Shown here piece by piece: positions 17,470 to 26,548 of a DNA stretch of 64,000 nt; the stretch's first letter is position 1, and each line of letters opens with the position of its first letter. The DNA comes from Allobosea psychrotolerans. GTDB taxonomy: Bacteria > Pseudomonadota > Alphaproteobacteria > Rhizobiales > Beijerinckiaceae. The stretch is taken from positions 372,001 to 436,000 of the forward strand of contig NZ_PQFZ01000004.1 in assembly GCF_002917105.1 (NCBI RefSeq). The letters are read 5' to 3'. A model generated the notes under the pieces. It had not been told where the DNA came from and did not search any database. It saw only the letters and a program-made list of their open reading frames with translations. A program made the position numbers and the translations under genes.

Positions 17470-18438
17470 ATGACCGCTTCCAAGCTTGACCAGCTCCGCG
17501 AGATGACGACCGTCGTCGCCGATACCGGCGATATCGAGGCGGTCCGCCGGCTGAAGCCGGTCGATTGCACCACCAACCCGACGCTGATCCTGAAGGCGGT
17601 CGAAACCCCGGCCTATGCCCATCTCGTCGACGAGGCGATCAGCTGGGGCAAGAAGGCCGGCGGTGGCGAGAAGGCCGTGCATGCGGTCTGCGACCGGCTC
17701 GCCGTCACCTTCGGGGCGGAGTTGACCAAGATCGTGCCCGGCCGGGTCTCGACCGAGGTCGACGCCGATCTCTCCTTCGACACGCAGGCGACGATCGACA
17801 AGGCGCGCACCATCATTGCCGCCTATCAGGAGCGCGACATCGAGCGCGACCGCATCCTGATCAAGATCGCCTCGACCTGGGAAGGCATCCAGGCCGCCAA
17901 GGTGCTGCAGGCCGAGGGCATTGACTGCAATCTGACGCTGCTCTTCGCTCTGCCTCAGGCAGTCGCCTGCGCGGACGCCAAGGCCTTCCTGATCTCGCCC
18001 TTCGTCGGCCGCATCCTCGACTGGCACGTCAAGGCGGGTGGCGGTCCCTATACGGCCGAGACCGATCCAGGCGTCGTCTCGGTGAAGGGTATCTACGCTT
18101 ACTACAAGGCGTTCGGGATCAAGACCGTTGTGATGGGCGCCTCCTTCCGCAACACCGGGGAGATCGAGGCGCTGGCCGGTTGCGACCGGCTGACGATCGG
18201 ACCCGGCCTGCTCGACGAATTGGCCGCGGCGACCGGCGATCTGCCGCGCAAGCTGTCGCCGGCCTCCTCGCCGCACGTGGCCTCTCCCGGTGGAGGCAGG
18301 ATCGTCCTCGACGAGAAGGCCTTCCGCTTCGCCATGAACGAGGACGCCATGGGCACGGAGAAGCTGGCCGAGGGTATTCGCGGCTTCGTCAAGGATTTAC
18401 GCGGATTGCGCAAGCTGGTGGCGGCCAGGCTGGGCTAA
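17470..18438 (+). CDS. tal: Transaldolase
   Basis: Transfers a dihydroxyacetone unit between sedoheptulose-7-P and glyceraldehyde-3-P in the non-oxidative pentose phosphate pathway. The 322-residue protein is the long TalB-type form. The Schiff-base lysine lies in [13 protein letters not shown] near residue 135, and the family signature [12 protein letters not shown] is near 34. [11 protein letters not shown] and [11 protein letters not shown] are also conserved. Being next to a sugar importer suggests related carbohydrate use, but the gene is constitutive in most relatives. Confidence 0.96.
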   Translation: MTASKLDQLREMTTVVADTGDIEAVRRLKPVDCTTNPTLILKAVETPAYAHLVDEAISWGKKAGGGEKAVHAVCDRLAVTFGAELTKIVPGRVSTEVDADLSFDTQATIDKARTIIAAYQERDIERDRILIKIASTWEGIQAAKVLQAEGIDCNLTLLFALPQAVACADAKAFLISPFVGRILDWHVKAGGGPYTAETDPGVVSVKGIYAYYKAFGIKTVVMGASFRNTGEIEALAGCDRLTIGPGLLDELAAATGDLPRKLSPASSPHVASPGGGRIVLDEKAFRFAMNEDAMGTEKLAEGIRGFVKDLRGLRKLVAARLG

Positions 18439-18547
18439 GCGGCGCAGTTCTGTCCCGACGGATTGCCCGATCGGTATGGGTCGTTAGCTGTTGGGCTTCG
18501 CACCGCGTAACGTGCGATACGCTTTCTGCGAAACAGGGGAGGGTTCA

Positions 18548-19165
18548 ATGCCCGATACGACCAATCGACCGGCAACAGAGTCATTCGGTACGAAACTGGT
18601 TTCGTTGCGACAGAAGTCGGGTTGGCTCCTGGCGGCGGGTGTCTCGCTTGTCGTGCTCGGCGTCCTCGGCCTGCTGATGACGGCGGCGCTCAGCATTGCC
18701 AGCGCGATCTGGTTTGGCGCGATGGTGCTCGTGGCGGGCATCGTGCTGGTGGCCGACGCGGTCCGCCATGGCGGCTGGCGGAGCCGTTTGCTGCACGGTC
18801 TGATCGGCCTGCTTTATCTCGTGGTCGGCATCGTCACCTTCTCGAATCCGCTGGCGGCCACGGCATCGCTGACGCTATTCGTCGGCGCCGCGCTCTTTGC
18901 GACAGGCATCTTGCGCATCGTGATCGCCTTCCAGACGCGGCCCAATCCCTCCTGGAGCATGATCCTCGTCTCAGGCCTGCTCTCGCTGGTTCTTGGCGTG
19001 CTGATCATGATCCAGTGGCCGGCATCCTCCCTCTGGGTGCTCGGCACTTTCCTGGCGATCGAGTTGATCTTCCAGGGGATCGCGACCATTACGCTGGCCC
19101 GTGCGATCCAGTCGACCTTCGATGGAGTCATCGCCAAGCGGAGCACGCCCGCGGCGGAGGCGTAG
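18548..19165 (+). CDS. HdeD-like membrane protein
   Basis: A 205-residue inner-membrane protein with six predicted helices arranged as three hairpins, as in HdeD (acid-resistance membrane protein, DUF308). Examples are GWLLAAGVSLVVLGVLGLL near 25-44 and LIGLLYLVVGIVTFSNPLAA near 90. FSNP is a recurrent family motif. GGGGAGGG lies just before the ATG at 18548, so an in-frame ATG 57 bp upstream is rejected. Molecular function is unknown; family members are linked to acid and general stress. It appears monocistronic. Confidence 0.85.
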   Translation: MPDTTNRPATESFGTKLVSLRQKSGWLLAAGVSLVVLGVLGLLMTAALSIASAIWFGAMVLVAGIVLVADAVRHGGWRSRLLHGLIGLLYLVVGIVTFSNPLAATASLTLFVGAALFATGILRIVIAFQTRPNPSWSMILVSGLLSLVLGVLIMIQWPASSLWVLGTFLAIELIFQGIATITLARAIQSTFDGVIAKRSTPAAEA

Positions 19166-19272
19166 AGCGCTTTTAGACGAAGTAGGCACCGGGTCGCGTG
19201 ACGAAAACGCGCTAAAGCAAGGAGTTGGAGCTACTGAACGATCCAATCGGATCGGAAACGGCTCCAGCATCA
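19163..19272. repeat. Rhizobial-type intergenic repeat
   Basis: TAGAGCGCTTTTAGACGAAG opens a stretch with GGCACCGGGTCGCGTGACGA and AACGCGCTAAA, then CCAATCGGATCGGAAACGG and GGCTCCAG. GGAGC and GCTCC copies and the GCGCTTTT/AACGCGC pair form internal stems. I recall very similar sequences between genes in Rhizobium-group genomes. It fills the HdeD-YceI gap. Confidence 0.5.
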
Positions 19273-19335
19273 CCTTTGCGTGTGCGGTGGCACGCCACCA
19301 TGGCGCGGCCATCATAGGCGCGATAGATCGCGGCC

Positions 19336-19899
19336 ATGCTATACCGCTTATCCGTTGCGATCTTCGCTCTGTTCCTTGCCGGACCTGCCGCGGCGCAGGC
19401 GACATGGCGCTTCGACCGCGCTTCGACCGAGATCAGCTTCGTTGCACGCCGCTTCGGCGCAGTCGTCGCCACGGGCCGTTTCGAACGTTATGACGGCACG
19501 CTGGCGCTGGATTTCGACCAGCCCGAGAAGAGCCGGATCAGGGTTACGATCGAAACCGGTTCGATCAAGGCGGGCTCGGCGCTGATGGACGGCTTCATCA
19601 CCGGCGAGAGCATGCTGGATTCCGCCCATAGCCCGACGGCGAGCTTCAATTCCGCCAGCGTGATCCGAACAGGCGAACGCAGCCTGCAGATCGGCGGCCA
19701 GCTCACCATCCGCTCAGTCACCCATCCCATCATGGTCGATGCCGTGGTGGATGGCGATCTCGACAAGGCGCGGCGTGGCGAAAAGCTGCCTTTCCACGCC
19801 AGCGGTTCGTTCATGCGTCCCGCCTTCGGCATCGGACGGGACGTCAATGTCGTCGATGATCTGGTCGAGATCGCGATCAAGGGGCAGCTTTCGCGATGA
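19336..19899 (+). CDS. YceI-family periplasmic protein
   Basis: A 187-residue secreted protein with a signal peptide (about 1-21, ending AAAQA). The lipocalin-like YceI domain includes TWRFDRASTEISFVARRFG at the mature N-terminus and LTIRSVTHPIMVDAVV near 135. YceI proteins bind polyprenyl-type lipids or quinones in the periplasm; the exact role is unknown. The stop overlaps the start of the cytochrome b561 gene by 4 bp (ATGA). YceI-b561 pairs are common, which suggests a shared redox or lipid role. Confidence 0.93.
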   Translation: MLYRLSVAIFALFLAGPAAAQATWRFDRASTEISFVARRFGAVVATGRFERYDGTLALDFDQPEKSRIRVTIETGSIKAGSALMDGFITGESMLDSAHSPTASFNSASVIRTGERSLQIGGQLTIRSVTHPIMVDAVVDGDLDKARRGEKLPFHASGSFMRPAFGIGRDVNVVDDLVEIAIKGQLSR

Positions 19900-20453
19900 C
19901 GGCTGCGGAGGTAGGCCGTCCAATGCGATGGCACCCCGCGCTCATCGCCCTGCACTGGCTGACCCTGCTGCTGATCGCGCTCCAGTTCGTGCTCGCCAGG
20001 CTGATGGGCGATGAGACGCGCGACCTCGTCGGCCGCTTCGAGCTCTATCAATTGCACAAATCCATCGGCCTGACGGTCGCGGTTTTCGTGCTGCTGCGGC
20101 TTGCCTTGCGTCTCGCCTTGCCGGCTCCGCCGCCGACGCGGCCCGAACCATGGCAGCGGCTTGCGGCCGGCGCCGTCCAGGGCGGGCTTTATCTCTGCCT
20201 GGCTGCCTTGCCGCTGACCGGGATGCTGATGGTCTCGGCCGCGCCGATCCAGATCCCGACCTTGTATTTCGGCTGGTTCGCGGTGCCTCATCTCATCGGC
20301 CCGGACAAGGCGACCTATGAGATGATGCTATCCCTGCATGAGCGGGTCTTCGACCTGCTCATCGTGCTCGGCCTGATCCATCTCGGCGCGGTCCTGTTCC
20401 ACCGCCTGGTCTGGGGCGATGGCCTGCTGCGCCGGATGTGGTTCAGGGGCTGA
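19896..20453 (+). CDS. Cytochrome b561
   Basis: A 185-residue four-helix inner-membrane dihaem cytochrome b. Candidate haem-ligand histidines are in LIALHWLTLLL (helix 1), YQLHKSIGL (helix 2) and SLHERVFDLL / LIHLGAVLFHRL (helix 4). It is predicted to pass electrons between the quinone pool and periplasmic partners. It is translationally coupled to the YceI gene upstream and convergent with the TPP-enzyme gene, with 15 bp between stops. Confidence 0.93.
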   Translation: MTAAEVGRPMRWHPALIALHWLTLLLIALQFVLARLMGDETRDLVGRFELYQLHKSIGLTVAVFVLLRLALRLALPAPPPTRPEPWQRLAAGAVQGGLYLCLAALPLTGMLMVSAAPIQIPTLYFGWFAVPHLIGPDKATYEMMLSLHERVFDLLIVLGLIHLGAVLFHRLVWGDGLLRRMWFRG

Positions 20454-20468
20454 GGTTCAGGGGGAGGA

Positions 20469-22151
20469 CTACGCGCCCTTCCGCGCCTGTTCGGCAAAAG
20501 CCTCGGCCCGGATCGTCGAGAGCGACTTCGCCGGCGTGATCGCCTCCGGATCGAGCAGGCAGTGGATGATTGCCGGCTTGCCGCTGGCGACCGCGCGCTC
20601 GAAGGCGGGACCGAACTCGGCCGTGGTCTCGACGCGTTCTCCATGGCCGCCGAAGGCCTTGGCATAGGCGGCGAAATCCGGGTTCTTCAATTCCGTCGCC
20701 GAAACGCGGCCGGGATATTCGCGTTCCTGATGCATGCGGATGGTGCCGTACATGCCATTGTCGATCACCACGACGACGACCGGCAGATCGTACTGAACCG
20801 CGGTGGCAAAATCCTGCCCGTTCATCAGGAAGCAGCCATCGCCGGCAAAGGCGACCACCGTTCTTTCCGGAAACAGCCGCTTGGCGCCGATGGCGGCGGG
20901 CACGCCATAGCCCATCGAGCCGCAGGTCGGTGCGAGCTGCGTCGCGAATTTGGTGAAGCGGTGGAAGCGGTGCACCCAGGTGGCGTAGTTGCCGGCGCCG
21001 TTGCACAGGATCGCGTCGTCGGGCAGGTAGCGCCGCAGCCAGGTCACGGCCTCGCCGGGGTGGAAGGCGCCGGCCACCGGCGCGGGCTGCTCGGTCCAGC
21101 CGAGATAGGCCTCATGGGCTTCCGCCGCGGCCCCGGCCCAGGGGATCTCCTGCGGCGGATGCACCGTCTCCAGCGCGGCGCAGAAGGCGGTCGGCGAGGC
21201 GTTGATCGCCAGCGACGGCCGGTAGACGCGGCCCAGCTCCTCGGGATCGGGATGGACATGCACCAAGGGCCGGCCGGGCTCGGGGATGCCGAACAGCGTG
21301 TAGGATTGGCTCGGCATCTCCGAGAGCCGTCCGCCGACGAGCAGGACGAGATCGCTCTCCTTGATCCGCTTCAGCAGCTTGGGGTTGGGGCCGATGCCGA
21401 GATCGCCGGCGAAGTTCGGATGGTCGGCCGGGAACAGCATCTGCCGGCGGAAGGAGACCGCGACAGGCAGGTCGAAACGCTCGGCGAAGCGGGTGAAGCG
21501 TTCGATCGCCTGCGGGCTCCAGCGCGAGCCGCCGAGGATCGCCACCGGCGACTTCGCCGCCCAGAGCCGCTTCTGCAGATCGATGGTCTGGAGCAGGGAG
21601 GGGTGCGTCTCGGTGACCTGATAGGGCTGCGCATCGGCCACATCGGCGAGGTCGGTCAATACGTCCTCGGGCAGCGCGATCACCACCGGGCCGGGCCGGC
21701 CGGCGGTCGCGACATGGAAGGCGCGGCTGATGATCTCTGGGATGCGCGCGGCATCGTCGATCTCGGTCGCCCATTTCGTCATGGTGCCGAAGACGGCACG
21801 ATAGTCGAGCTCCTGGAAGGCCTCGCGCTCGCGCATGCCGCGCTCGATCTGGCCGACGAAGAGGATCAGCGGCGTCGAATCCTGGTCGGCGATATGGATG
21901 CCGGGCGAGGCGTTGGTGGCGCCTGGGCCGCGCGTCACGAAGCAGATGCCGGGCTTGCCCGTCAGCTTGCCGGCGGCCTCGGCCATCATGCAGGCGCCGC
22001 CTTCGGCCCGGCAGATGGTGACCTTCAGGCTCGCATCATGCAGCGCGTCGAGCACGGCAAGGTAGCTTTCGCCGGGCACGCAGAAGGCGTCGGTCGCGCC
22101 GTGAATCAGCAATTGGTCGACGAGGATCTGCCCGCCTGTGCGATTAGCCAT
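20469..22151 (-). CDS. Thiamine-pyrophosphate-dependent enzyme, acetolactate-synthase-like
   Basis: A 560-residue enzyme with the three TPP-enzyme domains. The catalytic glutamate is in CRAEGGACMMAEAAGK near residue 50, and the TPP/Mg2+ site is the GDG...N motif starting AFAGDGCFLMNGQ near 435. It lacks obvious features fixing it as biosynthetic acetolactate synthase, and no small regulatory subunit is adjacent. Its start overlaps the CoA-transferase stop by 8 bp, so the two are coupled. In other organisms a TPP enzyme beside a CaiB-type transferase can be oxalyl-CoA decarboxylase, but here a role with glutaryl-CoA or lysine breakdown is equally possible. Confidence 0.85.
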   Translation of the reverse strand: MANRTGGQILVDQLLIHGATDAFCVPGESYLAVLDALHDASLKVTICRAEGGACMMAEAAGKLTGKPGICFVTRGPGATNASPGIHIADQDSTPLILFVGQIERGMREREAFQELDYRAVFGTMTKWATEIDDAARIPEIISRAFHVATAGRPGPVVIALPEDVLTDLADVADAQPYQVTETHPSLLQTIDLQKRLWAAKSPVAILGGSRWSPQAIERFTRFAERFDLPVAVSFRRQMLFPADHPNFAGDLGIGPNPKLLKRIKESDLVLLVGGRLSEMPSQSYTLFGIPEPGRPLVHVHPDPEELGRVYRPSLAINASPTAFCAALETVHPPQEIPWAGAAAEAHEAYLGWTEQPAPVAGAFHPGEAVTWLRRYLPDDAILCNGAGNYATWVHRFHRFTKFATQLAPTCGSMGYGVPAAIGAKRLFPERTVVAFAGDGCFLMNGQDFATAVQYDLPVVVVVIDNGMYGTIRMHQEREYPGRVSATELKNPDFAAYAKAFGGHGERVETTAEFGPAFERAVASGKPAIIHCLLDPEAITPAKSLSTIRAEAFAEQARKGA

Positions 22152-23334
22152 GGTGCGGCCCTCCCCAGGCCGGGTCGTTCAGGATGTCGTCGTGATGTTC
22201 GCCGAGCCGTGGGCTCGGTCGTCCCGCCACCTGCCTGACGCCGTCGATCACGATCGGCGAGGCGACGGTCGGGATCGTCCCGCCCTTGGCGGCGGCGCTG
22301 GGCAAGTCGACCTTGACGCCGCGCGCGATGATCTGCGGATCGGCGAAGACCTCGTCGACGGAATTGATCGGCCCCGCCGGCACGCCGACCGCCTCGAGCG
22401 CCGCCAGCAGGTCAGCCTTGCCGTAGCGCTGGGTCAGGGCGTGGAGTGCAATCGTCAGCGGCACGCGATTGACGACGCGGGATTTGTTGTCGGCATAGTC
22501 CGGGTGGTTGGCGAGCTCGGTGCCGCCCAGCACGTCGCAGAGCTTGCGCCACTGCCCGTCATTGCCGGTGGCGATGATGATATGGCCGTCGGCGACGGGA
22601 AAGACGTCATAGGGCACGATGTTCGGGTGCGCATTGCCGAGCCGCGCCGGCGGATTGCCCGAGACGAGATAGTTCATCGCCTGGTTGCCGAGCACGGCGA
22701 CCTGGGCATCGAGCAGCGCCATGTCGAGCGTCGCGCCCTCGCCGGTCAGGTCACGCCGGCGCAGGGCGGAGAGGATGCCGACCGAGGCGTAGAGCCCGGT
22801 ATAGATGTCGGCAACGGCATAGCCCGCCTTCATCGGCGCGCCCGTCGGTTCGCCGGTCACCGACATCGGCCCGCCCATGCCTTGCACCAGGAAATCATAG
22901 CCGGCGCGCGGCGCATAGGGGCCGGTCTGGCCGAAGCCCGTGACCGAGCAATAGATCAGGCGCGGGAAGGCTGCGCGCATCGCGGCGGCGTCGAGCCCGT
23001 ATTTCTCCAGGCCGCCGACCTTGAAGTTCTCGACCACGACATCGGCATGGGCGGCGAGGCGATACACCAGCGCCTGGCCTTCCGAGCTGCGGAAATCGGC
23101 CGTGATCGAGCGCTTGCCGCGATTGGCCGAGTGGAAATAGGCGGCCGAGAGATGCTCGTCACCGACGCCCTCGACGAAGGGCGGCCCCCATTTGCGGGTG
23201 TCGTCGCCCTCGGGCGCCTCGACCTTGACGACATCGGCGCCGAGATCGGCCAGAAGCTGGCCGATCCAGGGACCGGCAAGGATGCGCGCGAGTTCGAGGA
23301 CGCGCAGGCCGGCGAGAGGGGGAGATGGGGACAT
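22144..23334 (-). CDS. CaiB/BaiF family CoA-transferase (probable glutarate CoA-transferase)
   Basis: A 396-residue class III CoA-transferase. The family start LRVLELARILAGPWIGQLLADLG is split here as LRVLELARI and GPWIGQLLADLGADVVKVE, followed by NRGKRSITADFRSSEG and the catalytic-Asp region VVENFKVGGL with GYDFLVQGMGGPMSVTG. Class III enzymes move CoA between carboxylic acids through a covalent aspartyl intermediate. It lies between glutaryl-CoA dehydrogenase and a TPP enzyme. Pairing with gcdH suggests succinyl-CoA:glutarate CoA-transfer. The start has no strong ribosome-binding site. Confidence 0.87.
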   Translation of the reverse strand: MSPSPPLAGLRVLELARILAGPWIGQLLADLGADVVKVEAPEGDDTRKWGPPFVEGVGDEHLSAAYFHSANRGKRSITADFRSSEGQALVYRLAAHADVVVENFKVGGLEKYGLDAAAMRAAFPRLIYCSVTGFGQTGPYAPRAGYDFLVQGMGGPMSVTGEPTGAPMKAGYAVADIYTGLYASVGILSALRRRDLTGEGATLDMALLDAQVAVLGNQAMNYLVSGNPPARLGNAHPNIVPYDVFPVADGHIIIATGNDGQWRKLCDVLGGTELANHPDYADNKSRVVNRVPLTIALHALTQRYGKADLLAALEAVGVPAGPINSVDEVFADPQIIARGVKVDLPSAAAKGGTIPTVASPIVIDGVRQVAGRPSPRLGEHHDDILNDPAWGGPHHG

Positions 23335-23350
23335 CAGGCTTGATCCGGAC

Positions 23351-23431
23351 CGTCATGGTCGGCCTTGAGCCGACCATCTCTGCGGGAGTCTGGTTCTGGG
23401 AGAGATGGTCGGGTCAAGCCCGACCATGACG
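23351..23431. repeat. Palindromic intergenic repeat, GTCATGGTCGG family
   Basis: CGTCATGGTCGG...GACCATCTC (23351-23380) is matched by GAGATGGTCGGG...GACCATGACG (23402-23431) on the other strand. Each arm is itself a hairpin (GGTCGG/CCGACC), making a cruciform-like double stem. It fills the gap between the CoA-transferase and gcdH genes. Confidence 0.75.
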
Positions 23432-23442
23432 TGGATGGCGTC

Positions 23443-24660
23443 TCAGAAAAACGCCTGCAGGCCGGTGATCGCCCGGCCGAGGATCAGCGCATGCACATCA
23501 TGCGTACCCTCATAGGTGTTCACCGTCTCGAGATTGGCCGCATGGCGCATCACCTGGTACTCGATCGAGATGCCGTTGCCGCCATGCATGTCGCGGGCCT
23601 GACGGGCGATGTCGAGCGCCTTGCCGCAATTGTTGCGCTTCACCAGCGAGATCATCTCCGGGGCCATCTTGCCCTCGTCGAGCAGACGCCCGACGCGGAG
23701 CGAGCCCTGCAGGCCAAGCGAAATCTCGGTCAGCATGTCGGCGAGCTTCTTCTGGTAGAGCTGCGTCTGGGCCAGCGGCTTGTTGAACTGCTTGCGATCG
23801 AGCCCGTATTGGCGGGCGCGGTGGAAGCAATCCTCGGCGGCGCCCATCACGCCCCAGGAGATGCCGTAGCGGGCGCGGTTCAGGCAGCCGAATGGACCCT
23901 TGAGACCCGAGACATTCGGCAGCAGGTTCTCCTCGGGGACGATGACGCCATCCATCACGACTTCGCCGGTGATCGAGGCACGAAGTGAGAGCTTGCCGCC
24001 GATCTTGGGGGCGGAGAGGCCCTTCATGCCCTTTTCCAGGATGAAGCCGCGGATCTGGTTGTCATGCGCCGCCGATTTCGCCCAGACGACGAAGACATCG
24101 GCGATCGGCGAATTCGAGATCCACATCTTCGAGCCGGTCAGCTTGTAACCATCAGCGACCTTCTCGGCGCGGGTCTTCATGCCCGCCGGATCGGAGCCGG
24201 CATCGGGCTCGGTCAGGCCGAAGCAGCCGACCCATTCGCCCGAGCCGAGCTTGGGCAGGTACTTCTTGCGCTGGTTCTCGTCGCCATAGGCATAGATCGG
24301 GTACATCACCAGCGAGGACTGCACCGACATCATCGAGCGATAGCCGGAATCGACGCGCTCGACCTCGCGGGCGACGAGCCCGTAGGAGACGTAGTTCGCG
24401 CCGGCGCAGCCATATTCCTCGGGCACCGTCACGCCGAGCAGGCCGAGTTCGCCCATCTCGTTGAAGATGGCGCGGTCGGTGGTCTCGTTGAGATAGGCTT
24501 CCGAGACACGCGGCTGCAACTTCTCCTGCGCGAAATCGCGGGCGGTGTCGCGGATCAGGCGCTCATCTTCGCTCAATTGCTCGTCGAGCAGGAAGGCGTC
24601 GTCCCAGGTGAACTCGGCCAGCTTGTGGCTGGTGGAGTGGCTGCGAGCGGCTTCGGCCAT
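23443..24660 (-). CDS. gcdH: Glutaryl-CoA dehydrogenase
   Basis: Oxidises and decarboxylates glutaryl-CoA to crotonyl-CoA in lysine and tryptophan breakdown. The 405-residue protein shows the GcdH subgroup features [19 protein letters not shown] near residue 95 and [18 protein letters not shown] near 145. The catalytic glutamate is in [20 protein letters not shown] near the C-terminus. The ATG at 24660 has a GGGAG site upstream; the ORF continues 60 bp further into a repeat, which is rejected. It sits between the ALDH7 and CoA-transferase genes on the same strand. Confidence 0.95.
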   Translation of the reverse strand: MAEAARSHSTSHKLAEFTWDDAFLLDEQLSEDERLIRDTARDFAQEKLQPRVSEAYLNETTDRAIFNEMGELGLLGVTVPEEYGCAGANYVSYGLVAREVERVDSGYRSMMSVQSSLVMYPIYAYGDENQRKKYLPKLGSGEWVGCFGLTEPDAGSDPAGMKTRAEKVADGYKLTGSKMWISNSPIADVFVVWAKSAAHDNQIRGFILEKGMKGLSAPKIGGKLSLRASITGEVVMDGVIVPEENLLPNVSGLKGPFGCLNRARYGISWGVMGAAEDCFHRARQYGLDRKQFNKPLAQTQLYQKKLADMLTEISLGLQGSLRVGRLLDEGKMAPEMISLVKRNNCGKALDIARQARDMHGGNGISIEYQVMRHAANLETVNTYEGTHDVHALILGRAITGLQAFF

Positions 24661-24688
24661 GGTGTGTCTCCCTCTTGTTCGCTGCTCA

Positions 24689-24780
24689 CCGTCATTGCGA
24701 GGAGCGAAGCGACGAAGCAATCCAGGGGGACGTAGAGCGCTGCCGCTCCTGGATTGCGTCGCTTACGCTCGCAATGACGG
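24689..24780. repeat. Palindromic intergenic repeat, GTCATTGCGAG family
   Basis: CCGTCATTGCGAG (24689-24701) is the inverse of CTCGCAATGACGG (24768-24780). Inside, GCGAAGCGACGAAGCAATCC and GGATTGCGTCGCTTACGC continue the pairing. The 92-bp element fills the gcdH-ALDH7 gap. Similar elements are widespread in bacterial genomes from memory. Confidence 0.8.
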
Positions 24781-24802
24781 CGTGGTTCCCTAGCTCAAAT
24801 CG

Positions 24803-26323
24803 TCACGCATCCACATCGAAGCTGACGCCCTGCGCCAGCGGCAATGTCGTGCCGTAATTGAGCGTATTCGTCGCGCGGCGCATATAGGCCTTCCACGCAT
24901 CGGAGCCGGCCTCGCGGCCACCGCCGGTTTCCTTCTCGCCGCCGAAGGCCCCACCGATCTCGGCGCCGGACGGGCCGATATTGACGTTGGCGATGCCGCA
25001 GTCGGAGCCCTCGGCCGAGACGAAGATCTCGGCTTCGCGCATGTCGAGCGTGAAGATCGAGGAGGACAGGCCGGCGCCGACCGCGTTCTGCAGCGCGATC
25101 GCCTGGTCGAGCGTCTTGTACTTCATCACATAGAGGATCGGCGCGAAGGTCTCGCGCTCGACCGGGCCGGTCTGCGAAGGCATCTCGACCAGGGCAGGGC
25201 GGACATAGAAGCCGCCTGCGCCGACCGTGACCTGCTCGCCGCCATGGACCTTGCCGCCGGCAGCCTTGGCCTCGGCGAGCGCGGCCTGCATGCCTTTGAA
25301 TGCGGCCTCATCGACCAGCGGTCCAACCAGCACGCCGGCCTCGCGCGGATCGCCGATCTTGACCGAGCCGTAGACCTTGATCAGCTTGGGAACCAGCGCG
25401 TCATAGACGCTCTCATGCACGATCAGGCGGCGCAGCGTGGTGCAGCGCTGGCCGGCCGTACCCATCGCCGCGAAGGCGATGCCGCGCAGCGCGATGTCGA
25501 GATCGGCCGAGGGCGCGACGATCGCGGCATTGTTGCCGCCGAGTTCGAGGATGGCCCGGGCAAAGCGCGCGGCGAGCTTCTGGCCCACCTCCTTGCCCAT
25601 CCGGGTCGAGCCCGTGGCCGAGACGACCGGCACGCGATGGTCGCTGACCAGGATGTCGCCGATCTCGCGGCCGCCGATCAGGATCTCGGAGAGACCGACC
25701 GGGGCTTCGGGGCCGAAGCGCTTCATCGTCTTCTCGACGATCGCCTGCACGGCGATCCCGGTCAGCGGGGTCTTCTCCGAGGGCTTCCAGACGACGCTGT
25801 CGCCGCAGACGAAGGCGAGCGCGGCATTCCAGGACCAGACCGCGACCGGGAAGTTGAAGGCCGAGATCACGCCGCAGACGCCGATCGGGTGCCAGGTTTC
25901 CATCATGCGATGGTTCGGCCGTTCGGTCGCGATGGTCAGGCCATAGAGCTGGCGCGAGAGGCCGACGGCGAAATCGCAGATGTCGATCATCTCCTGGACC
26001 TCGCCGAGGCCCTCGGAAACGACCTTACCGGCTTCGAGCGTCACCAGCAGGCCGAGATCGGTTTTCGCAGCGCGCAGTTCTTCGCCGAGCAGGCGCACGA
26101 ACTCGCCGCGGCGCGGTGCCGGCACCTTGCGCCAGGCGAGATAGGCGGCCTGGGCCCGGCCGATCGCGGCCTCGGCCTCGGCGCGGCTCGTCTCGCGGAG
26201 CGTGGCGACAGCCTCGCCCGTGATCGGCGAATGGGCGGGGAGGCCTGCCTTGGCGAAGGCGGCGTCGGTTACGCCGAGGCGCTTGAGCAGCGCCAGCGCG
26301 TCTTGCGGCAAAGATGAAGCCAT
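24803..26323 (-). CDS. ALDH7-family aldehyde dehydrogenase (probable 2-aminoadipate semialdehyde dehydrogenase)
   Basis: A 506-residue NAD-dependent dehydrogenase of the antiquitin (ALDH7A1/AmaB) group. Group-specific sequences include SAFNFPVAVWSWNAALAFVC near 155 and GGGREAGSDAWKAYMRRATN near 470. The catalytic cysteine is in MGTAGQRCTTLRRLIV near 290. The known reaction is oxidation of 2-aminoadipate 6-semialdehyde in lysine breakdown, and the adjacent gcdH fits that pathway. It is divergent from a LysR gene across a repeat-filled gap. Substrate is inferred from family and context. Confidence 0.9.
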   Translation of the reverse strand: MASSLPQDALALLKRLGVTDAAFAKAGLPAHSPITGEAVATLRETSRAEAEAAIGRAQAAYLAWRKVPAPRRGEFVRLLGEELRAAKTDLGLLVTLEAGKVVSEGLGEVQEMIDICDFAVGLSRQLYGLTIATERPNHRMMETWHPIGVCGVISAFNFPVAVWSWNAALAFVCGDSVVWKPSEKTPLTGIAVQAIVEKTMKRFGPEAPVGLSEILIGGREIGDILVSDHRVPVVSATGSTRMGKEVGQKLAARFARAILELGGNNAAIVAPSADLDIALRGIAFAAMGTAGQRCTTLRRLIVHESVYDALVPKLIKVYGSVKIGDPREAGVLVGPLVDEAAFKGMQAALAEAKAAGGKVHGGEQVTVGAGGFYVRPALVEMPSQTGPVERETFAPILYVMKYKTLDQAIALQNAVGAGLSSSIFTLDMREAEIFVSAEGSDCGIANVNIGPSGAEIGGAFGGEKETGGGREAGSDAWKAYMRRATNTLNYGTTLPLAQGVSFDVDA

Positions 26324-26344
26324 CTGTGAATTCCAAACCCGTCG

Positions 26345-26435
26345 CTAGAGCCGGAAATCTGAATCCGGCTCTCATCTAAAAGTCAGGGCAGGATGCGAAA
26401 AACCGGTTCCCGCTTTTTCGCATCCTGCCCTAGCG
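26345..26435. repeat. Composite hairpin repeat (GAGCCGG/GCAGGATGCGAAAA family), short form
   Basis: The core is a perfect hairpin: AGGGCAGGATGCGAAAAA (26385-26402) with TTTTTCGCATCCTGCCCT (26414-26431). Upstream GAGCCGGAAATCTGAATCCGG and CTCTCATCT match the longer copies at 40.8 and 53.7 kb, but this copy lacks their middle part. It lies between divergent ALDH7 and LysR genes. Confidence 0.75.
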
Positions 26436-26548
26436 AAACACGCCAAGCGGCGCGGGACTTCGAGCCGCCGCGCCGGAAGAGCGGAGAATGCCCTCTTCCA
26501 CCCCGCATGGGCAATCGATATGTTCTCACGACTTGATGAGAGTTTCTC

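Noticed and set aside
20469..23334. Oxalate-degradation pair (oxalyl-CoA decarboxylase plus formyl-CoA transferase)
   Set aside because: The gene order resembles it, but the transferase lies next to gcdH and the TPP enzyme lacks a clear oxalyl-CoA decarboxylase signature by eye. Kept only as an alternative.
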